Notes: generated by a model not told the origin, from the sequence alone. DNA of 64,000 nucleotides from Candidatus Poribacteria bacterium (GCA_022827185.1 JAJDTM010000015.1:62001-126000), one strand, 5' to 3'. Counted from the stretch's first letter, positions 27,010-37,064 are shown. Numbers and translations: made by a program.

Positions 27010-28920
27010 ATGGACAATAAACCTTTCACAAAAAGCCCGACCTTTAGCCGATTTATTCGGTATCACACCCCCTACCTCGGTTCTATTCTCTTAGCAATAG
27101 CTTTCGCTTTGGTAATTGCCGCATGTGAATTAGGGATTATTCAAATGATGTTACACGATTCGGTTAACGCGCTTGAGGCCGTTAGTGGGAACACATTTGA
27201 TGAACCTGTATCTATTCACTATCTCCAATTCCAGCGCGACGGACTGTTTGCTTTCGAGGGGTTTGAAATGTCATTGGCAGATACCAGCGACGCTTTCAAA
27301 TTTTTCTTATGGTTGCTTGGCGGTATGCTCATTCTCGTTTTCGTCAAAGGATTCTTCGTTTACGGTAACGATTATGTGATAGCACGGGTTGGTCATAAAC
27401 TCGCTTTTCGATTGCGGAATGCCCTCTATCAGCGAATCATCTTTGCACCCTTAGGTATTTTACGTGAAGAACGTTCCGGCGACCTCATGACACGCATAAC
27501 GGACGATGTTCGGGTCTGGCATAACCTCGTTGCTGCAATGGCAAACATCATACGTGCTGTTGTCCTTGTTGTCTTTTTTGTCTTTGCAATGTTCATTAAG
27601 AATTTCAAACTTACGCTCTTTGTTCTACTAATCCTCCCACTACTCGCTTACCTGATTAAAACTATCGGTAGACGAATTCGTAGTGCCAGTACAGATATCC
27701 AACAACAGAGTGCCAATATCTATTCGCAACTCAAAGAGACCCTTTTCGGTATTAAGATTATTAAAAGTTTTACATCTGAACAAACAGAAATCAAACGCTT
27801 CCGATCTATTAACTGGAGACAATACTGTTCGGCACTACGGCGCGCCCGTTTCGCAGCGCTCCTACCGCCTACGATTGAATGGTTAGGAGCTGTCGGTATT
27901 GCAATCGTTTTCGGGTTAGGCTGCTGGGAGGTTATTACGGGTCAACTCTCTACAGCAGATTTTATCAGTTACATCGCAATGGTGGCTTGGATGTTCAAGC
28001 CGATTAAAACAATTGGCAATGTCAACAGTGCTTTACAACAGTGCCTCGTTTCTGCAGAACGCATCTTTTATCTCCTCGATTTCGGAGCTGAGGCAACCCA
28101 GCAAAATGGGGTAGGAGAACGCGACCGACCTACGGAAAAGTCAAGAGAGGGTATTGAGCTGAAAAATATCCACGGAGCCGTCACATTCCAAAACGTCTCT
28201 TTCTCTTATTCACCAGATTCGGAAAACCGACAAGCAACTGCTAAACCTGTTATTGATAATATAACTTTTGAGGCGAAACCCGGAGAGGTCGTCGCACTCG
28301 TCGGACCCAGCGGTAGTGGAAAAACAACGCTCCTCAATCTGTTGTTGCGCTTCTATAAAGTCGGTTCTGGGCAGATTTTGATCGATGATGTGCCTATTTC
28401 TGAAGTAAAACTGGCGTCATTGCGACAAAGTATTGCACTCGTTCCACAAGATACCTTCCTCTTTGATGGCACGATTCTGGAGAATATCGGTTATGGCTGC
28501 CCAGGCGCTACCGATGCAGCGATCATTGCGGCGGCGAAACGGGCAAACGCCCACGAATTTATCACAAGGATTCCAGAAGGCTATGCTGCGTCGATTGGGG
28601 AAGCGGGTACGAAACTCTCTGGTGGCGAGCAACAACGCTTGTCCATCGCACGCGCGCTCCTAAAGGACGCACCGATTCTTGTCTTAGACGAAGCCACATC
28701 TTCACTGGATACGCAGTCTGAGGCACTCATCCAAGAATCGTTGGCAAACCTGATGGAAGGGAGAACCAGTTTTATTATCGCGCATCGCCTATCAACCGTT
28801 GTCCGAGCGGATAAGATTCTTGTGATAAAGAATGGAGAGATTTTGGAAACGGGAACACATGAGGCACTATTAGCAAAAGGCGGGTTGTATAAAAAATTCC
28901 GTGAAATGCAACTGAGTTAA
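27010..28920 (+). CDS. ABC exporter, MsbA/lipid A-type half transporter
   Basis: About 636 residues from ATG 27,010, preferred over an upstream TTG because it precedes the conserved R-F-I-R-Y-H-T-P-Y-L. It has six predicted membrane spans (to ~330) and a nucleotide-binding domain with Walker A G-P-S-G-S-G-K-T-T, Q-loop V-P-Q-D-T-F-L-F-D-G-T-I, signature L-S-G-G-E-Q-Q-R and Walker B L-V-L-D-E-A-T. A long periplasmic loop after the first span is unusual. It probably forms a homodimer that flips lipid or exports a hydrophobic substrate. Confidence 0.93.
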   Translation: MDNKPFTKSPTFSRFIRYHTPYLGSILLAIAFALVIAACELGIIQMMLHDSVNALEAVSGNTFDEPVSIHYLQFQRDGLFAFEGFEMSLADTSDAFKFFLWLLGGMLILVFVKGFFVYGNDYVIARVGHKLAFRLRNALYQRIIFAPLGILREERSGDLMTRITDDVRVWHNLVAAMANIIRAVVLVVFFVFAMFIKNFKLTLFVLLILPLLAYLIKTIGRRIRSASTDIQQQSANIYSQLKETLFGIKIIKSFTSEQTEIKRFRSINWRQYCSALRRARFAALLPPTIEWLGAVGIAIVFGLGCWEVITGQLSTADFISYIAMVAWMFKPIKTIGNVNSALQQCLVSAERIFYLLDFGAEATQQNGVGERDRPTEKSREGIELKNIHGAVTFQNVSFSYSPDSENRQATAKPVIDNITFEAKPGEVVALVGPSGSGKTTLLNLLLRFYKVGSGQILIDDVPISEVKLASLRQSIALVPQDTFLFDGTILENIGYGCPGATDAAIIAAAKRANAHEFITRIPEGYAASIGEAGTKLSGGEQQRLSIARALLKDAPILVLDEATSSLDTQSEALIQESLANLMEGRTSFIIAHRLSTVVRADKILVIKNGEILETGTHEALLAKGGLYKKFREMQLS

Positions 28921-29022
28921 CGCTACGATGCCAATAGTATTGTAGGTACACTGGCAATCATATTAGTTCTCCTCCGTAGCAGTTAACAATTTATATGAAA
29001 AAAAATGCACTTTAGGTAAACC

Positions 29023-29051
29023 TCTTGTGTTTTGTTAACGTCACATATAAT
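29023..29051 (+). promoter_or_regulatory. Sigma-70-like promoter in convergent spacer
   Basis: TCTTGT (29,023-29,028), 17 bases, TATAAT (29,046-29,051), with a suitable start near 29,058. It lies between two convergent genes with no ORF downstream on the same strand, so it may drive a small RNA. Confidence 0.45.
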
Positions 29052-29057
29052 AGGAAA

Positions 29058-29205
29058 ATGGGTAAGCACTCTTAAGTGTTTGTGTCTCAATCTCCGAATT
29101 CTGAGGCAATCCGGCGATCGAGACTATAGGGTAACCTTATCAGTGAATGCGGGGACACCTTGAACAGCACGGCTTAGAGACCTACGAAGTACGCCAAAGA
29201 AAGAA
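29058..29205 (+). ncRNA. Candidate structured RNA (class unknown)
   Basis: Downstream of the promoter at 29,023 there is no credible ORF. The sequence can form a hairpin AAGCACT-ctta-AGTGTTT (29,064-29,081), a longer pairing of GTCTC with GAGAC around 29,083 and 29,120, and GTGTC with GACAC (29,153-29,157). I could not assign it to 6S, SRP, RNase P, tmRNA or a known riboswitch. The boundaries are estimates. Confidence 0.3.
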
Positions 29206-29214
29206 ATCAACGCT

Positions 29215-29790
29215 TTAATTTCGTCCCTTTTTCGTAATAGCACCTTCGAGATCAGACTCGCGATAGACGGTTTCAGAGAGATCGACCTCGTATAAATACG
29301 CGTCTTTGAAATTAGCGCCGAGCAAAACAGTGCCTTTCAGTTTGATTTCACCGAAAATCGCCTCTTCAAGGTTAGCATCCTCGAAACTGGTGAGCGACCC
29401 GAAGGGCCCCGGTACCTCACATTGTGGGCATCCGAGCGTAGCACGGCGCAAATCGGCGCGTTTAAAGTTCGTGCCACAGAGCAGGCTTCCACTGAGAAAA
29501 GCACCCTGTAGGTTCGCTTCCTCAAGGTTGGCATCCGTCAAATTAGAACCGACGAGATACGTCCGATGTAGCGTGGCACCTGAAAGGTTCGCACCAGCGA
29601 GATTCGCATCGTTTAGGTTCGCTTCCGTTAAGTCGGCGTTCTGCAGATCGGTACCGCTCAAATCTGCTTCTGATAAATCAATACCCGCAAGCCGTTGATT
29701 CGCTAAATCGAGGTTTGCAAGATTTTCACCAGCACAGGATTCACCGGCTTGGCATCTTTTTATAATTTCATCTTGTGTGAGTTGAGCCAT
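29215..29790 (-). CDS. Pentapeptide-repeat protein
   Basis: 191 residues, most of them in repeats of A-[DN]-L-x-x (for example A-D-L-S-G, A-D-L-T-E, A-N-L-N-D, A-N-L-A-G), which form a right-handed quadrilateral helix. There is one G-x-P-Q-C loop mid-protein. No signal peptide, so cytoplasmic. Some relatives mimic DNA and protect gyrase, but most are of unknown function. It is transcribed towards the ABC exporter. Confidence 0.9.
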   Translation of the reverse strand: MAQLTQDEIIKRCQAGESCAGENLANLDLANQRLAGIDLSEADLSGTDLQNADLTEANLNDANLAGANLSGATLHRTYLVGSNLTDANLEEANLQGAFLSGSLLCGTNFKRADLRRATLGCPQCEVPGPFGSLTSFEDANLEEAIFGEIKLKGTVLLGANFKDAYLYEVDLSETVYRESDLEGAITKKGRN

Positions 29791-29995
29791 TAACTGCCTC
29801 CAATAGTTATACCGAGTTCATTTGATCTTTTCGTCAGTTTGTGAATCCGATATTAAAATCTATTCAGATGATTACGCTTAATAGCATACCACATACCGAC
29901 TAAAAAGTTAAACTTTATTTTAATAATTTTCGCTGTATGCGTCAAATTCAAAAACACTCCGAATCTGGAGATCAAGACAATAATGAGGTGAGGAC

Positions 29996-31630
29996 ATGAA
30001 AGACTATTACCCGGTCTATCCGGTAGAACCTGAGATTTTCGCAGAGGAAGAGGAGACGGACGAGACCCCAGTAGAAGCACCAAGAGATGAAACCTTTGCC
30101 TACTTGCAGAAGATAGCCAAGACCCCTTTGTTGGATCCTGAACAAGAAACTGCCCTTTTTGAAAAGTATCAAGAGGGTCTCCGGTCGTTCACCACCTTAT
30201 TGCGCCAATTTCCGAACTGGATGTTCGCCTCGCTTGATATTGCTAAAGATGAGCCCCCAGAAAACAACCACAAATTTGAACCACCGCAATCGGAACACGG
30301 TTTAATTATAAGTCAAGTCCGCGCCGAGATACAAGCCCTCAGCGTTTTATTGGAGAAATTGGAGACGAAGGCGAATTTGTTAACACAAGCACGGTGGAAA
30401 ATTTTTCAAGGCAACATACATCTGCTGAAAAAATATATTGACGAAACTTCACCGCCCGAATTAATGCAGGCGGGCAGCCTTGGGCTCTTGGAAGCTATTG
30501 ACGATGGCGACATAAAACACGGTGCAGACTTCAAGGCACACGCCCGCAAAACCATTCGTCGCAGTATCAGGACCTTTAAGAAAGAAATGGGGCAGTCGGA
30601 GCAACAACAGCGTGAGATTTCGCTTGCTGAACTATCATCCGTACGCGACTATGATCGTACCACGCTCGGCCCTTCTGACGAAGCGCAAGCGTCGCACGCT
30701 TTTCAGGAGTTTGACGTTATTCGCTGCGAGATCGAAACACTCTTGGAAGAATTGCCACCTGATATGTTGCCGGAACGGACTGCTACGAACTCGCCACGCG
30801 CACTGCGATTTGTGCTTGAAGATGTCCGGAACGAATTTGCACATATCAAGTGGTTGGCGGAGCAATTGGAGGCAGCGGATCAGATCACACATGGAACGAA
30901 GCTGAAAATCGTTGAAGCGAATCTCCGCCTCGTCGCAAGTATCGCCAAACAACATCATTTCAGTAAAACATCGTTAACCTTCCTCGATTTGATGCAAGAA
31001 GGCAGTCTTGGGTTGATGCGTGCTGTGGATAAGTTTGACCACACCCTCAAATTTCGATTTAGCACTTACGCGACATGGTGGATTATGCAGTCGATCAAAC
31101 GGGCACTCGACCAACAAGGACAGATGATCCGTGTCCCGTGCTATATCGGCGAGGCGCGACGTGCCATTAAACAGGCACAGTCGGATCTGACAACCGAACT
31201 CGGACGTGAACCGACAACAACCGAAATCGCGAGTGCAGTTGAACTCACAGAAAAAAAGGTCTCCGAGATCTTCAACGCGACAAGGGATCCTGTGCCGCTT
31301 GATGCACCCATTAATGAAGACTCACCGGACGGTTCGTTTTCTGAACTGATTCCGGATCAATCTCAAATTACACCCGAAAGTTACCTCGCTGATTATGCCA
31401 AAATTGAGGTGATCACGGAGATCCTTAACAGGACCCTCAACCCCCGTGAAACGCAGGTAATCATCTTGCGATACGGCTTGATTGACAATACGGAGTATAC
31501 CTTGGCGGACATCGGAAACAAACTCCAAATAAGCCGGGAGCGTGTGCGGCAGATAGAGGTTGAAGCCATTGACAAACTCAAACGCCATGAATCGACAGAA
31601 TTGCTCCAAGAATTGCTCCAAGATTCTTAA
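29996..31630 (+). CDS. Sigma-70 family RNA polymerase sigma factor with duplicated core
   Basis: 544 residues. The C-terminal 260 are a standard sigma: region 2 with [20 protein letters not shown] and F-S-T-Y-A-T-W-W-I, region 3, and region 4 with an HTH ([19 protein letters not shown]). Residues ~105-200 are a degenerate copy of region 1.2/2: [21 protein letters not shown], then A-R-K-T-I-R-R-S-I. Flanking residues align in register without gaps, so this is an internal duplication. A principal sigma normally has a different N-terminus; this could be the RpoD or an alternative factor. Confidence 0.9.
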   Translation: MKDYYPVYPVEPEIFAEEEETDETPVEAPRDETFAYLQKIAKTPLLDPEQETALFEKYQEGLRSFTTLLRQFPNWMFASLDIAKDEPPENNHKFEPPQSEHGLIISQVRAEIQALSVLLEKLETKANLLTQARWKIFQGNIHLLKKYIDETSPPELMQAGSLGLLEAIDDGDIKHGADFKAHARKTIRRSIRTFKKEMGQSEQQQREISLAELSSVRDYDRTTLGPSDEAQASHAFQEFDVIRCEIETLLEELPPDMLPERTATNSPRALRFVLEDVRNEFAHIKWLAEQLEAADQITHGTKLKIVEANLRLVASIAKQHHFSKTSLTFLDLMQEGSLGLMRAVDKFDHTLKFRFSTYATWWIMQSIKRALDQQGQMIRVPCYIGEARRAIKQAQSDLTTELGREPTTTEIASAVELTEKKVSEIFNATRDPVPLDAPINEDSPDGSFSELIPDQSQITPESYLADYAKIEVITEILNRTLNPRETQVIILRYGLIDNTEYTLADIGNKLQISRERVRQIEVEAIDKLKRHESTELLQELLQDS

Positions 31631-31672
31631 ATAACGCCAGTTTGAAATCAGCAAAAATCAATATACTAATTT

Positions 31673-31710
31673 AACCCCCTAAATCCCCCTTATCAGGGGG
31701 ACTTTAAGAG
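31673..31710 (+). repeat. CCCCCTAAATCCCCC repeat, copy 2
   Basis: Has the full CCCCC-ttatca-GGGGG stem followed by ACTTTAAGAG, between the sigma gene and larC. A second hairpin GAAGGCAC/GTGCCTTC follows at 31,727-31,749. Confidence 0.7.
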
Positions 31711-31784
31711 CAAATGCGATGGAATGGAAGGCACGCACCGTGTGCCTTCAGAATGTTACGCCGAAAATCTAAAGGAGTATGCCC

Positions 31785-33113
31785 TTGAAGATTGCGTATT
31801 TCGACTGCTTTTCAGGTATCAGTGGCGATATGACACTCGGTGCGCTTGTTGATGTAGGTGTACCACCGGAAATACTCACAGACAGATTAGCGACCCTTAA
31901 ACTCGATGCAGAGTTTAGTCTACGCTTTGAAAAAGCCGTGAAACACGGTATCACTGGCACCCGTGCGATTGTAGAGGTACATCCGGCACACACAGCCTCA
32001 CACGCCGAAGAAGCACACGAACATACCCATACGCATACACACGAACATACACATACCCATACGCATACACATGCGCATTCTCACCATCACGAGCACGGAC
32101 CGAGTCGCCACCTCTCTGACATTTTCAAGTTGCTTGACGACAGCAGTTTAGATGCAGAGGTTCGGGATATAGCGAAACGCGTCTTTGACCGACTCGCGGC
32201 GGCGGAGGCGAAGGTTCACAATACAACAAAAGATAAAGTTCATCTCCACGAAGTCAGTGGGATCGATTCCATTGTGGACATCGTCGGGTCTGTCATCGGT
32301 CTTGCGTATCTGGATGTTGATGCTGTGTTTGCCTCCCCGCTTTCTCTCGGTAGAGGCTTTGTCCGATGCGCACATGGACTTATGCCCGTTCCCGTCCCTG
32401 GCACGATGGAGCTTCTACAAGGTGTACCGATCCATCAAACCGATATTCCGAAGGAATTGGTCACGCCGACCGGTGCCGCACTCATTACGACGTTATCACA
32501 GGCATTCGGGGTGATGCCACAGATGCGGCTTGACCGCATCGGATACGGTGCTGGCACCCGGGACCTTGAACAACGTCCAAATCTCCTCCGCCTCTGTCTC
32601 GGCGAAAAAACGTCGGACATCGGTTCAAAAACGACGCACCATCACGCTGAAACGGACAGCGTGGACATTATTGAAACCAATGTAGACGACATGTCGCCGG
32701 AGATTACCGGCTATGTTACCGCCCAACTCTTTGAACACGGTGCGCTGGATGTCTTTCTCACGCCAACCTTTATGAAAAAGGGTAGACCCGCGACACAAAT
32801 CACTGTGCTAAGCCCTACGGCACATCGTGACAAACTCATCGAACTCCTCCTCACCGAGACCACGACTTTCGGCGTTAGGCTCTCTTCCACCGATCGGATC
32901 AAACTGCGTCGCGATTTTGTCCAGGTCAAAACACAGTGGGGTGCGATACAGGCAAAGCGCGGATACCTCAACGGCACGCTTATTAAGACCGTCCCTGAAT
33001 ATGAGGATTGCAAACGCCTCGCCGAACAAAACAACGTCCCACTTCGACAAGTCTATGCCGAAGCACTTAGCAACCTCAGTCCTGTTGACTCTGTAAATCA
33101 CCCTGACATTTAA
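31785..33113 (+). CDS. larC: LarC, nickel-pincer nucleotide cofactor cyclometallase
   Basis: About 442 residues. The family start M-K-I-A-Y-F-D-C-F-S-G-I-S-G-D-M fits a TTG at 31,785: AAGGAG (31,772-31,777) lies 7 bases before it, but only one base before the ATG at 31,779, so the TTG is preferred. The middle has H-L-H-E-V-S-G-I-D-S-I-V-D-I and the C-terminus T-N-V-D-D-M-S-P-E. LarC inserts nickel into the pincer cofactor used by lactate racemase-type enzymes, using CTP. A His-rich loop (~75-105, mostly H-T-H and H-E-H units, encoded by a simple repeat at ~31,990-32,095) probably stores or delivers nickel. larB and larE are not in the window. Confidence 0.93.
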   Translation: MKIAYFDCFSGISGDMTLGALVDVGVPPEILTDRLATLKLDAEFSLRFEKAVKHGITGTRAIVEVHPAHTASHAEEAHEHTHTHTHEHTHTHTHTHAHSHHHEHGPSRHLSDIFKLLDDSSLDAEVRDIAKRVFDRLAAAEAKVHNTTKDKVHLHEVSGIDSIVDIVGSVIGLAYLDVDAVFASPLSLGRGFVRCAHGLMPVPVPGTMELLQGVPIHQTDIPKELVTPTGAALITTLSQAFGVMPQMRLDRIGYGAGTRDLEQRPNLLRLCLGEKTSDIGSKTTHHHAETDSVDIIETNVDDMSPEITGYVTAQLFEHGALDVFLTPTFMKKGRPATQITVLSPTAHRDKLIELLLTETTTFGVRLSSTDRIKLRRDFVQVKTQWGAIQAKRGYLNGTLIKTVPEYEDCKRLAEQNNVPLRQVYAEALSNLSPVDSVNHPDI

Positions 33114-33258
33114 TTTTTACCTGTTTCTCTCAGATTACCTTTTGATACTGAGCATTATTGCGCGAAAGTCGTAACCGCTGCCAAGTGAACAGATTTTTTC
33201 GTGTATCAGAAAAGGTTATCGCGGTAAAGGTGCGTGAGTCCTGGTTCCAAGGAGGTTT

Positions 33259-35238
33259 ATGATCTCAATGATGAAAGTCAATAACAGCGATATTACAACT
33301 TGGGCACTCCCAGAAAACGCGATTGCCCGACTGGGTAAAGGAAGCGTTAGAGACGTAGCTTTTTCGCCGGATGGCATCCATCTCGCCGTCGCAACAGATA
33401 TTGGAGTGTGGTGGTATGAACTCGCCAAAATGGAGCCGGTTGCGTTGTGGGAAACCGAAAGGGGCATGGTTTCTGCTACCGCCTTTTCCAACGATGGACG
33501 ATGGATAGCCACTGGCGATGCGGATGGCATCGTTAAAGTGTTGGATATACAAAACCAGCAGTATATTGTAGAGATAGGACAACGAGAGAGATTCAACCGT
33601 GGCATCGCTCAGCTTAGATTTTCACCGGATGGACAATACCTCGCTGCATCGCGCTACCACTTCGCTCCTATTTCTGTCTGGCCTGCAAAAACAGAAGTCC
33701 CTATTTTGAATTTCACTGTTGAAGCACCAAAAAGAAGATACGGTTCTCTTCCTTTCCCAATTTGCTTTTCCCACAACGAAACGCTGTTTGCGTACATGTC
33801 TTGCGATAACGAGATTTTAGTGAAACAGATAGAAACCGGCGAGCAAATCGCGCACTTCACTGTACGCTCGCCCCAAGTTGACAGCCTCGTTTTTTCACCG
33901 TGTGGACAGTTCCTTACCGCTGGCATACCGAAAAGAGAAAGCGGGGGTCAAACCGTTGAGGTTTACATCTGGAATATCCTTAAAGAGACTGTAGAAACAG
34001 CTATCGAATATAGTGGATATCAGGTCAGACTCGCTTACTCGTCTGAGGGTTCCTTACGGGTTGCTGACATTTATGAGGACGAGGTTGTGATTTGGAATGC
34101 GTCCGAGCGAGAGAAGCTTGATACCTTTGAACATCGCGGTCATACCGGTGCTGCGCGTTTTTCAAATGATGGGCAGCAATTCGCTATCGCCAGTGCGCGC
34201 GATTTCCACGTGTGGGATGCGGATACTGCCCATGTAGCGTCTCTGTCTGGGCATCTATCTCTTGCCAATTCAGTTGTTTTTTCTCAGGAGGACCAGGTGT
34301 TGATGAGCGGGTACGGAGAAGGTAGTGGCATCGTTTTTTGGGATATTTTACAAAAACAGGTAAAACGGAGGTTCCAAACAAACACAGAACTAAATAATAC
34401 AAAAAGGTGGACTTCTATGTCTTCCTCCGAAGAATTTCTGGCGACGAGTTTCCTCAAAACTATTGAAATTTGGAGCGTTCCGTCTGGCACCCGATTTTCG
34501 GAATTTGTTGAGTCCCAAGCTGTTTCTGTTACGGCGTTTTCACCGACAGGCAAACACTTTGTCAGTACAACAAGCGATGGTGTACTTCATGTATGGGATG
34601 CCCAACGTTGGGAGAAACTGCACGCGCTGACAGGGCACACTGGATGGATTCGGTCTATCGATTTTCACCCTGATGGGCAGCAGCTCGTCAGTGCATCGGA
34701 CGACAAGACCGTCCGAGTGTGGGATGTTGAACACGGTTCGCTTATAACTTTGCTATCGCTAACACCACCATCAGATGCCAACCTATATAAAGGTGATGCT
34801 AAGGAAATTGAACGCACCCTTGAAGCAGTGTCTAAAGGGCAAAAATCGCGTGACAAAGAAATCTGGAACATCACATTTTCGGCTTGCAGGAAACTGATTG
34901 CCGGTGGTATAGAACGCGAGATTCGGTTATGGGATGCAAAAACTTATGAAACCCACATGGTAATATTGCCTCCCGAGGAATCTCGTCGTCCGTTTGCCTT
35001 AGCCTTTTCACCTTGTGGACGGTATCTCACCTCCGGCACTTGGTGGTGTCCTGGATTTGATAAAGTCTCCATACGATTGTGGGAGATTGCGAGTGGTGAA
35101 AATATCGCCACCTTCTGGGGACATTCCACCGATGTTCAAGACCTTGCTTTTTCGTCAGATGGCACGCTTTTGGCGAGCGGCGGTTTTGATGGTACTATTC
35201 TGCTGTGGGATATGAAACCTTACACCCAATTAGGTTGA
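33259..35238 (+). CDS. WD40-repeat beta-propeller protein
   Basis: 659 residues, almost wholly WD40 repeats (roughly 12-14), seen as V-x-F-S-P-D-G-x-x-[LI]-A and V-x-V-W-D units, with G-H-T-G-W-I-R-S-I-D-F-H-P-D-G being the clearest. Two propellers are likely. AAGGAGG precedes the start. No signal peptide and no fused kinase or protease domain. It acts as a protein-interaction scaffold; partner unknown. Confidence 0.9.
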   Translation: MISMMKVNNSDITTWALPENAIARLGKGSVRDVAFSPDGIHLAVATDIGVWWYELAKMEPVALWETERGMVSATAFSNDGRWIATGDADGIVKVLDIQNQQYIVEIGQRERFNRGIAQLRFSPDGQYLAASRYHFAPISVWPAKTEVPILNFTVEAPKRRYGSLPFPICFSHNETLFAYMSCDNEILVKQIETGEQIAHFTVRSPQVDSLVFSPCGQFLTAGIPKRESGGQTVEVYIWNILKETVETAIEYSGYQVRLAYSSEGSLRVADIYEDEVVIWNASEREKLDTFEHRGHTGAARFSNDGQQFAIASARDFHVWDADTAHVASLSGHLSLANSVVFSQEDQVLMSGYGEGSGIVFWDILQKQVKRRFQTNTELNNTKRWTSMSSSEEFLATSFLKTIEIWSVPSGTRFSEFVESQAVSVTAFSPTGKHFVSTTSDGVLHVWDAQRWEKLHALTGHTGWIRSIDFHPDGQQLVSASDDKTVRVWDVEHGSLITLLSLTPPSDANLYKGDAKEIERTLEAVSKGQKSRDKEIWNITFSACRKLIAGGIEREIRLWDAKTYETHMVILPPEESRRPFALAFSPCGRYLTSGTWWCPGFDKVSIRLWEIASGENIATFWGHSTDVQDLAFSSDGTLLASGGFDGTILLWDMKPYTQLG

Positions 35239-35643
35239 CAGGTACCGCGTTCGCGATTTTGCTATTTTTAAACCTTTTTGTCGAAAATTCCCCTCTTTAT
35301 AATTATAGTAAAGCCTGAATGCACGTCGCATTTGGGCGAGTACGCCGCAAAAATGTGTAGGCATTTACGGGATAGGCACACCCGTGGCGAAGATGGGTCC
35401 GCACCCGTTACTGGGTGGGGACCTAACCTCGCGTCTGCACTATGACATTCAAAACCGTAAACCTTTATGAATTTTTAACTAAACACGGGGTTTAATCAGT
35501 TGTGATTTTTAGGGTCAACGCTTAAATTGACTTGTTGAACCCGCTGAAAGTGCATCCAAATATCCGTATATGTAGAATTTATTATAGGAGTCTGTCCTTG
35601 CAAGAAACAGGGTCAGACATAATACATACTTTATTTTCAGCAA
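35239..35643. other. Non-coding spacer with repeats and hairpin
   Basis: Contains copy 2 of the 36-bp repeat (35,316-35,351) and a hairpin GGTCCGCACCC-gttact-GGGTGGGGACC at 35,396-35,423 with one mismatch. The remaining A+T-rich sequence shows nothing I can name. Confidence 0.6.
35316..35351 (+). repeat. 36-bp dispersed repeat, copy 2
   Basis: Begins TGAATGCA, contains the AATGC...GCATT hairpin and ends TACGCCGCAAA. It differs from the reverse complement of 12,581-12,616 at two adjacent bases. Confidence 0.75.
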
Positions 35644-36909
35644 ATGAAATTACGTGAGGCTATCACAGCAGGTATTGCGCACCTTGTGCGAAATAAACTT
35701 CGTGCCGGTTTATCCATTCTCGGTATCTTCATCGGTATAGCGAGTGTGTTGTGCATGATCGCAATCGGGGACGGCGCGAAATTGCTCATCGCCCAAGACA
35801 TCGAAAAACTCGGCGGTACCAACCAAGTCCAATTCTGGACACGTACCTCTATTTGGAAACACCGACGGTTCGTCCGGCGTACCACCGAACGATATACCCT
35901 TGAGGACGCTCGTGCGATTGAGGCGGAATGTCCTAACGTCCTATTTGTATTGCCTAAACATGAAGGTTACGAAACCTTTGTTACCAGTCGGGATGGGCGA
36001 CAAGCACGACCGCTTTTAGAAGGTGTCACTGCAGACTACGCTACCGGTATGCACTGGGATCTTCATGCGGGTAGGTTCCTTTCTGAAGGCGACATTGAAG
36101 ACGCAAAACAGGTTTGCGTCTTGGGGGCAGAGACTGCTACAGAACTCTTTGGAGATGCTTCCCCGCTTGGACAAGAGGTAAAGATCCGGTATCATTGGCG
36201 GCAAGCCCCAGTAAGACTACGGGTTGTAGGTGTGATGAAAATAAAAGGGCGTAGCCTTAATATCTGGTATTGTTTAGATGATGCTATTTGTGTGCCGTTA
36301 ACAACTTATCAACAACGGATTGCAGGAACTCGCTACGTTGAAGACTTGGTTGTCTTTTTTCAAAAAGGTTCTGATATCGACGGTATCGTTGATGCGGTTA
36401 AGCACGTCCTGCGTAAAAGACACCGCGGAAAAGATGACTTTATCGGACTTTGGATACCGAAACGGACAACGAAGCAGCTGGACCACATCGAAAAGGTGAT
36501 AAAGATCACTTTGGGGAGTATTGCTGGGTTCTCATTGTTTGTGAGCGGTATCGGTATTATGAATATATGCCTCGTCTCTGTGGGTGAGAAGACGCGGGAG
36601 ATCGGCTTGCGAAAATCCATAGGTGCGAAACGGATTCACATTTTTTGGCAGTTCTTGACGGAATCCATCTGTCTGTGTCTCTGTGGCGGTGTGCTTGGCG
36701 TCGCAGGCGGTTGGGTTGCAGCGCACGGCATGGCACGCCTTGCTGTGCGCATTGTGCAGATTGTGCCGGAGTGGCCCGTCGTCCTCTCATTGCCGTGGAT
36801 ATTAACTTCTGTCATCTTTTCGGTTTTCATGGGTATTAGTTTCGGGGTCTATCCCGCAATGCAGGCGGCACGACTTTCACCGATTGACGCGCTTCGCACT
36901 GAGAATTAA
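35644..36909 (+). CDS. MacB/FtsX-type ABC transporter permease
   Basis: 421 residues: one N-terminal span (L-S-I-L-G-I-F-I-G-I-A-S-V), a large periplasmic MacB_PCD domain (~50-270), then three C-terminal spans with E-I-G-L-R-K-S-I-G-A-K-R and the ending S-P-I-D-A-L-R-T-E-N typical of FtsX-domain permeases. Such permeases need an ATPase partner and often an adaptor; neither is adjacent. Likely mechanotransmission or lipoprotein/efflux function. Confidence 0.88.
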   Translation: MKLREAITAGIAHLVRNKLRAGLSILGIFIGIASVLCMIAIGDGAKLLIAQDIEKLGGTNQVQFWTRTSIWKHRRFVRRTTERYTLEDARAIEAECPNVLFVLPKHEGYETFVTSRDGRQARPLLEGVTADYATGMHWDLHAGRFLSEGDIEDAKQVCVLGAETATELFGDASPLGQEVKIRYHWRQAPVRLRVVGVMKIKGRSLNIWYCLDDAICVPLTTYQQRIAGTRYVEDLVVFFQKGSDIDGIVDAVKHVLRKRHRGKDDFIGLWIPKRTTKQLDHIEKVIKITLGSIAGFSLFVSGIGIMNICLVSVGEKTREIGLRKSIGAKRIHIFWQFLTESICLCLCGGVLGVAGGWVAAHGMARLAVRIVQIVPEWPVVLSLPWILTSVIFSVFMGISFGVYPAMQAARLSPIDALRTEN

Positions 36910-36967
36910 ACACTCAGGCCTTACGCAAATTGGACAAATATCGGACATTTAGACGCAAAAAGTGGTT

Positions 36968-37006
36968 AAACCCCCTAAATCCCCCATATCAGGGGGACTT
37001 TAAACA
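36968..37006 (+). repeat. CCCCCTAAATCCCCC repeat, copy 3, with left MITE end
   Basis: The core lies at 36,968-37,006. About 50 bases upstream (from 36,918) is AGGCCTTACGCA, matching the left end of the MITE-like elements at 48,252 and 63,156; no right end is present. Confidence 0.6.
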
Positions 37007-37064
37007 AGAAGCCTCCTTATTGCCAGATACCGACTGCTGACGGCTGACAGCCGACTGCTGATCG

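Noticed and set aside
29058..29205. Assignment to 6S, SRP or RNase P RNA
   Set aside because: None of the conserved sequence marks of those RNAs could be found.
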